A stretch of DNA of 64,000 bases, from assembly GCA_017519865.1 (NCBI GenBank), contig JAFWRQ010000023.1, positions 36,259-100,258 of the forward strand. Reading direction: 5' to 3'. The notes under the pieces are model-generated. The model ran no database searches. It worked only from the letters and a program-made list of their open reading frames with translations, and was not told where the DNA came from. Positions 59,495 through 64,000 of the stretch are shown here, one piece after another (the first letter of the stretch is position 1; the number at the start of each line of letters is the position of its first letter). The position numbers and the translations under genes are program-made. This DNA comes from Bacteroidales bacterium (lineage in GTDB: Bacteria > Bacteroidota > Bacteroidia > Bacteroidales > UBA932).

Positions 59495-59550
59495 CGCACC
59501 AAAATAGGCTTCAGAGCGTCTCTGAGGCCGATTTTCTTGTTTTTGGCGAC
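59495..59550 (+). repeat. 56-base repeat, copy 2
   Basis: Same as 57377-57432 with one mismatch, including the CGCACCA of the tRNA 3' end although no tRNA is present here. It lies 10 bases after the stop of the receptor gene (reverse strand). Confidence 0.95.
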
Positions 59551-59560
59551 ACTTAAAGGC

Positions 59561-62389
59561 TTATAATCCATATCGCGGCATCGACCTGCCGCCGGAGTTG
59601 TTGAAGCGGTAGGAGATGTCCAGCACGAAGTAACGGCCGTAGACCGGCGTCCAGGAATGTGTGACTGAGGAAGGGCCCATCGTGATGGTATAGACCGAGC
59701 CGCTGCGCAGCAGGTCTATGCCTCGGAAGCAGACCTTAAGGTCTTTCTTCAGGAAGTTGAGGCCCACCGCCAGATTCAACTGGTGAAGGTCCCGGCTCAG
59801 GTTCGACTCCGACAGGTCGCGGACGGGGCGCCAGGAATAGTTCCCCGAGAAAAATGCATACTTCAGAAAATCGGTAGAGAAGTCCACATCGAGCTGGCCG
59901 CGGAAGGCCTTGCGGTCCATCGTGCTTTTTTGGCTGATGGCCCGGATATACGCCGCATTCCCTTTCAGGGACAACTCCGCACCCTTCCAGAGCGGAGCCA
60001 ACACCGTGGCGTTCAGGGACGGCGTCCATTCCGCAGTGCGGTCCAGCACCTCGCCGAAATACTGCGGCATCAACCGGTAGTCCAGTTTCGGCTGGAACGT
60101 GACGGTGGGTTTCAGCTTACCCTTCAGCAGGCTCGGCCTGGACGAAGTATTCATGGTGATGTTGGCGCTCAGGCCATAGTCCGCGTTCTCGGCGCGGTTG
60201 AGCGACGCTCCGGCCGGCACGCGATAGCCGTCGTATTCGTCCAACACAGTCGCTTCGCGGAAGAACAAGATTCGCTGGACCAGCGGGCGGCGCTCATACT
60301 GTACACTCGCATTCCAGTTCGTCGTCCATTTCCTGGCCTGCATGCGTGGGCCCTTTTGAATGCGAAAAGTGTATGTTTGGCTAACTTCCAAGTCCGGGTT
60401 GCCGCTTACCAGGGATAGAGGGTTAGAGTCGTCTATCCGCGGGCGCAACTGTTCTACGGAAGGTAACTTGTAAGATGAGCCGAGACTCAAACTGACCCTG
60501 TTTAGCATGAAACTCAAGTAGGGAACGATATAGAAATAGGTCTTGTCTCCGGAATAAGCCTCAGGAAGCCGTTCTCGGTCTATGACCTTATCCATTACGA
60601 ACGCCAGATCAAGGGATATTGATTTGGGATTGTTCATCTCCCTCTGGATATACCTCGAAGTGAAACTGAAATAATTCTTAAGGGAGGAATAGGTGAAGTC
60701 GTACGTATTGGCCGGATTCAGCACAGGTTCTTCAACACCATACAGGTCGTAGGCCTCCTGCAGCCGATTTTCGAGCCGGTAATCAATGATATAACTGGCT
60801 GAAACCTGTAAATCACGGCTATCCTTTCTGTAGGTATATAGCGTCTGCTGCAGATTACCTGTCCAGTATTGTGACAGATTGTTCCCCTCCTTGGTCAGAA
60901 ACCGTTTCGTATAGGAAGAAGCGAGCGTATCCAGATTCCAGGAATCCAGGTCGTTCTGCCTGAGCATAACACCCAGAGACAGGCTCGGTCCCGGCTTGTT
61001 GTTCTCGCCTGGCTTGAATCCCACCGTGATGTTTTCGGAAAGATTCCAGGACTTGCTCCCGGAGAAGGATGTCTCATTCTGGGATATCGGGTTCATGCCG
61101 GCATAGTCAATGAAATTGGAGGAGAGTCCGTCCGTACGGGTTCGTGAGAGATTGAACTGCTGTTGCCACCGCACCGTCATCCGTTCCCCGGTTTTATAGG
61201 CGAATGCCGTTTGGAACCGGTGCTGCTCCGTCTTCCGGGTTGCGGCGGTTTCCTCCTCCTGGGTATGGGCCGGTATCCCCGGCATCTCGAAATACTCCTG
61301 CAGCGCCCGACGCCTGCTGCGTGTCTGGTCGTGCGTATAGGAATAGCTGGTGTTCAGACCGTTGCCGAAGAGAGGGTTGTGCCAATATTTGTAGAATCCC
61401 AGTTCCAGATCCGTCGTTTGCCGGTAAGTGGACTGCGGAAGGGGAACGGCGTTGATGTTGCTGGAGTTCATCCCGACGTTGTTGGTGATGACATCGGCCG
61501 ACAGCTGGATCAGTTCAGAGAAGAAATGTGCGTTTGTTCCGGCGGCGTAGCGATATTGCCGGTCTCCGTTCTCCTGACGTGTCTCGTCCGCACCGGCGAT
61601 CGCGCGCACCTGCAGGTCCGTCGTGCTGAAGATCGGGTCCTTGGTCTTGATGTTGACCACGCGTTGCTTTTCCCTCGCCCTCCGGTCGATGATCTCCTCC
61701 GGGTCCGTCTCGTCGTACACCTCCATCGTTACCACCTGTTCCGCCCGCAGGTTCTCCATCGCGTCCATAGGAGTAAGCCCGAAGATCAGCGCCCCGTTGA
61801 CGTACGACCGGGCTACATTCTTCCCGGAAATCCTGATCTCGCCCGTCGTCTGGTTCACTTCCACGCCCGGCATCTGCTTCAGCAGGTCGATGGCATAATC
61901 GCCCTCGTCGACCCGAAGGGCGGCGGCATGGTACACCAAAGTATCACCTTTCATCGTCATCACCGGCGCTTCAGCCGTGACCGAGGCTGCGTCCAGGGTC
62001 TCGATCTTCCGCTGCCGGGGAACGATGACGACATTTTCGCCTGGCATCAACACGAATGACTCGGAGAAGGGAGCATAGTCGTCGTTCACCATCGAGAGGG
62101 TGACGTTCTTGGCGGCAATGCCCGAGAACGAGAACCGTCCCTGGTCATCCGTCTTTGTCCTCAATGTATCCCCGGCTGCGACCAGGATGACTTCAATCCG
62201 GGAAACGGGTGCGTCGAGAGTCTCTATTCCAAGCGCCTGTCCTGCATCTCCTATCTCCATACGGTAGAAGGTCTTGCCGACAATTGAGGAGAGGGTGTTG
62301 GCTGGCTGGTTCTGATTCTGTCCCTGAAGCTTCAAGGGCAGGAAGATTCCAGTGATAAAAGACAGGAACAGAATCAGTGAACGTTTCAT
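59561..62389 (-). CDS. TonB-receptor-like outer membrane protein (OMP_b-brl_3 type)
   Basis: 942 aa. Signal peptide (MKRSLILFLSFITGIFLPLK), a carboxypeptidase-like regulatory domain (ISRIEVILVA-like region, TDDQGRFSFSGIAAKNVTLS, FVLMPGENVVIV), a plug (DYAIDLLKQMPGVEVNQTTG, SYVNGALIFGLTPMDAMENL) and a large barrel ending VLDISYRFNNSGGRSMPRYG. The Tyr/Phe-ending barrel differs from SusC. It probably takes up or senses an extracellular ligand. Its C-terminal part is close to that of the receptor cut by the window edge, and its N-terminal part is related to the barrel-less gene just upstream. Confidence 0.85.
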   Translation of the reverse strand: MKRSLILFLSFITGIFLPLKLQGQNQNQPANTLSSIVGKTFYRMEIGDAGQALGIETLDAPVSRIEVILVAAGDTLRTKTDDQGRFSFSGIAAKNVTLSMVNDDYAPFSESFVLMPGENVVIVPRQRKIETLDAASVTAEAPVMTMKGDTLVYHAAALRVDEGDYAIDLLKQMPGVEVNQTTGEIRISGKNVARSYVNGALIFGLTPMDAMENLRAEQVVTMEVYDETDPEEIIDRRAREKQRVVNIKTKDPIFSTTDLQVRAIAGADETRQENGDRQYRYAAGTNAHFFSELIQLSADVITNNVGMNSSNINAVPLPQSTYRQTTDLELGFYKYWHNPLFGNGLNTSYSYTHDQTRSRRRALQEYFEMPGIPAHTQEEETAATRKTEQHRFQTAFAYKTGERMTVRWQQQFNLSRTRTDGLSSNFIDYAGMNPISQNETSFSGSKSWNLSENITVGFKPGENNKPGPSLSLGVMLRQNDLDSWNLDTLASSYTKRFLTKEGNNLSQYWTGNLQQTLYTYRKDSRDLQVSASYIIDYRLENRLQEAYDLYGVEEPVLNPANTYDFTYSSLKNYFSFTSRYIQREMNNPKSISLDLAFVMDKVIDRERLPEAYSGDKTYFYIVPYLSFMLNRVSLSLGSSYKLPSVEQLRPRIDDSNPLSLVSGNPDLEVSQTYTFRIQKGPRMQARKWTTNWNASVQYERRPLVQRILFFREATVLDEYDGYRVPAGASLNRAENADYGLSANITMNTSSRPSLLKGKLKPTVTFQPKLDYRLMPQYFGEVLDRTAEWTPSLNATVLAPLWKGAELSLKGNAAYIRAISQKSTMDRKAFRGQLDVDFSTDFLKYAFFSGNYSWRPVRDLSESNLSRDLHQLNLAVGLNFLKKDLKVCFRGIDLLRSGSVYTITMGPSSVTHSWTPVYGRYFVLDISYRFNNSGGRSMPRYGL

Positions 62390-62407
62390 AGTTGTTGTTT
62401 ATTATTC

Positions 62408-63037
62408 TTATTTAGAAGAAGATGGATCCAGTGCAAAAATGTACGCCCCATCTACATAGGCCCGGTAGATGCCATCCTTGGGAATGGTAATCGTTTCTTT
62501 TCTTCTGTTGTACTTGGTACCCGGGAAATCCTTAAGCTTGTCTGCAGCATACAGTCCAATACCTTTCATGCTGGGGTAGTGGAATATCCAGTCGTCATCA
62601 TCCAAAGTCACGATTGTATGATTGGCGGAAGGCATAGTTTCAAAGAAATCTTCAACGGGTATCAGCATGATATTCTCCCCCGGCATCAGTTCGAATGACA
62701 AGAGGATAGGGATGGTCCGCCCGTTGAATTCCCCCATACTGTTCCTGAGTGAGACTTCGATAATACTCACCTGTCCGGAAGCAATCTCGGGGACGGAAAA
62801 GATACCATAGGTACCCGCTTCCACCCGTAGCGTATCCCCGCTAGAGACCATCGTGACCATACCATGGACATTGAAACACGTAGTGGAGGGGGGAAAGGGA
62901 GGTGGCGGCGAAGCATACTTGAAAACTTGGCCGTGAATGGAAGAAAGGGTATCTGCAGGCTTTTCCTGCCCCAGAAGAGATAGGGGCAGGAAGAATCCTG
63001 TGATTAACAGAAGAAAAGGTATGAGAATCTTATTCAT
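62408..63037 (-). CDS. Barrel-less paralogue of the receptor N-terminal half
   Basis: 209 aa. Signal peptide (IPFLLLITGFFLPLSLLGQ), then ADTLSSIHGQVF, a Ser/Pro-rich insert, FELMPGENIMLIPVEDFFET and ADKLKDFPGTKYNRRKETIT ... RAYVDGAYIFALDPSSSK. These follow in order the signal, regulatory and plug segments of the neighbouring receptor, but the protein stops where the barrel should begin. It could be a periplasmic modulator or a truncated copy. It starts 3 bases after the lipoprotein gene and ends 18 before the receptor gene, so all are probably co-transcribed. Confidence 0.7.
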   Translation of the reverse strand: MNKILIPFLLLITGFFLPLSLLGQEKPADTLSSIHGQVFKYASPPPPFPPSTTCFNVHGMVTMVSSGDTLRVEAGTYGIFSVPEIASGQVSIIEVSLRNSMGEFNGRTIPILLSFELMPGENIMLIPVEDFFETMPSANHTIVTLDDDDWIFHYPSMKGIGLYAADKLKDFPGTKYNRRKETITIPKDGIYRAYVDGAYIFALDPSSSK

Positions 63038-63040
63038 AAA

Positions 63041-63673
63041 CTACGTGTTGTCATAAATCTGATATATGCATATTCCATAAGAAGCGTTGCCGTAAAAGTT
63101 GTATTCAAGTGACGCCGAACCGGACGTAAAACCCGGGAGAGGCAGATCACCAATCGTATATCCATACTCTTCTATCTCGCCCATCCCACCGAAATATCCA
63201 ACATATTGATACTTTAAAACATGTCTATCCAATTCCGATATGCTGTCACTAGAGAAAGTATAACTTAGAATAATACCACCATCACTTTCTTCGTTTGCTA
63301 CACACAAAGGTATAAAACTGATGTAATTAAAATGTAGATCAGCAGGATCTTGAAGCATACCATAGGCCATAGTATTACCATATCTATCGGATTTAGTCTG
63401 AACTCTCTCCTTTCCCTGTTTTTTCAACAATTCAGTTGTTCCTTCATTATGTTTAATCAAGGCTTCCTTCACGACATCATACTCTAAGGCAGGTACACCT
63501 CTACTAACGGCTTCTTCCTTGCTGATCTTCAACTGAATCAGTCCATCAACAAGAGCCAAGTCATCATTGGTGATATGAGAAACCTCAATATTATCGGGAA
63601 TGAGAGGGATATCCTCACTCTTTGAGCACGCAAAAAGGGAAATGAAACAAAACAAAAATATAATCTTTTTCAT
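63041..63673 (-). CDS. AT-rich lipoprotein gene
   Basis: 210 aa. Lipobox FISLFACSKSEDIPL. The mature part (LIQLKISKEEAVSRGVPALE, TMAYGMLQDPADLHF, ASLEYNFYGNASYGICIYQI) matches nothing I recognise. Its base composition is clearly more AT-rich than the region around it, a sign of different origin. The start at 63673 is chosen for the signal peptide. Co-transcribed with the next gene. Confidence 0.7.
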   Translation of the reverse strand: MKKIIFLFCFISLFACSKSEDIPLIPDNIEVSHITNDDLALVDGLIQLKISKEEAVSRGVPALEYDVVKEALIKHNEGTTELLKKQGKERVQTKSDRYGNTMAYGMLQDPADLHFNYISFIPLCVANEESDGGIILSYTFSSDSISELDRHVLKYQYVGYFGGMGEIEEYGYTIGDLPLPGFTSGSASLEYNFYGNASYGICIYQIYDNT

Positions 63674-63753
63674 AGTGTTATAAATCAATTGGTAATACAA
63701 ATATAAATAAATAATCAATGGGTAATGCGGGTCACCACATTCAAAGATAATGA

Positions 63754-64000
63754 TTATATTCCGTATCGCGGCATGGAACGGCCGCCGGAGTTGTTGAAGC
63801 GGTAGGAGATGTCCAGAACGAAATAACGGCCGTAGACCGGAGTCCAGGTGTGAGTGACGGAGGACGGGCCCATAGTAATGGCATAGACCGAGCCGCTGCG
63901 CAGCAGATCGATGCCGCGGAATGCAATCTTCAAGTCCTTCTGCAGAAGGCTGATGCCCACAGCGAGGTTCAGCTGGTGGAGATCACGGTTCAGGTTCGAC
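63754..64000 (-). CDS. Second receptor paralogue, cut by window edge
   Basis: Only the last 81 or so residues are inside the window (LHQLNLAVGISLLQKDLKIA, GRYFVLDISYRFNNSGGRSM), ending PRYGI. It is closely similar in protein and DNA to the end of the receptor at 59561-62389 (PRYGL), so the two are duplicates. It would be the first gene of the receptor/lipoprotein/barrel-less/receptor series. Confidence 0.85.
   Translation of the reverse strand, partial: SNLNRDLHQLNLAVGISLLQKDLKIAFRGIDLLRSGSVYAITMGPSSVTHTWTPVYGRYFVLDISYRFNNSGGRSMPRYGI

Noticed and set aside
1-64000. CRISPR arrays, rRNA genes, riboswitches and prophage genes
   Set aside because: None could be recognised: no regularly spaced repeats, no rRNA sequence and no phage structural genes were seen.

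Overview
The window looks like a chromosomal segment from a GC-rich member of the Bacteroidales (Bacteroidota). Supporting signs are FeoA-FeoB fused in one chain, a SecDF-type translocase, NigD-like and DUF4249 lipoproteins, a GH97 enzyme, several GH3 enzymes, TonB-dependent outer membrane receptors, and the Bacteroidota -7 promoter element TAnnTTTG in front of most transcription units. The family or genus cannot be fixed from the sequence; a gut or rumen lineage is an inference from the glycosidases.

Layout. 1-8832: the end of an EF-G paralogue, a peptidase S51/ATP-grasp fusion, aspS, a cellobiose 2-epimerase-like gene, murB and murA. 8829-19513: a PD40-repeat envelope protein, secDF (split by a frame change), dnaE, an Ntn-hydrolase and a degenerate ThiL-like protein. 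19514-21124: a pyrimidine-rich non-coding stretch, then a HUH (REP-associated-type) transposase gene enclosed by two 121-base end regions made of six matching palindrome blocks. 21152-24926: a PspC/PadR/PspC operon and an ECF sigma/anti-sigma-like pair. 24998-29884: DUF4249/TonB receptor/lipoprotein unit, a bile-acid:sodium symporter-family transporter and a lipoprotein. 29962-44275: three GH3 enzymes, a NigD-like protein, a TPR protein, tRNA-Ser(CGA), an M16 peptidase and a GH97 enzyme. 44306-50635: a six-gene operon (alarmone synthetase, small alarmone hydrolase, APH-like kinase, sensor/PP2C/ATPase, STAS protein, CPA-type antiporter) whose genes mostly overlap by 1-4 bases. 50678-54846: queH, a hemerythrin-LuxR regulator, feoAB and a FeoB-associated Cys-rich peptide. 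54843-57223: rpsP-rimM and pncB. 57298-59550: tRNA-Leu(GAG), a 56-base repeat containing its terminator, a deleted IS30 transposase, an ExbB-like protein, a LytTR regulator, a gene fragment and the second repeat copy. 59561-64000: two paralogous OMP receptors with a barrel-less paralogue and an AT-rich lipoprotein gene between them.

How the genes fit together. The housekeeping blocks (aspS, murAB, secDF, dnaE, rpsP-rimM, pncB, tRNAs) are ordinary. The accessory theme is uptake and cutting of oligosaccharides: secreted GH3 and GH97 enzymes, a cytoplasmic cellobiose epimerase and several receptors, but no SusC/SusD pair. The most striking items are the structured transposase element at 19801-21124, the alarmone plus partner-switching plus antiporter operon at 44306-50635, and the rearranged region next to tRNA-Leu. 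No rRNA, CRISPR array, prophage or integrase gene was seen.
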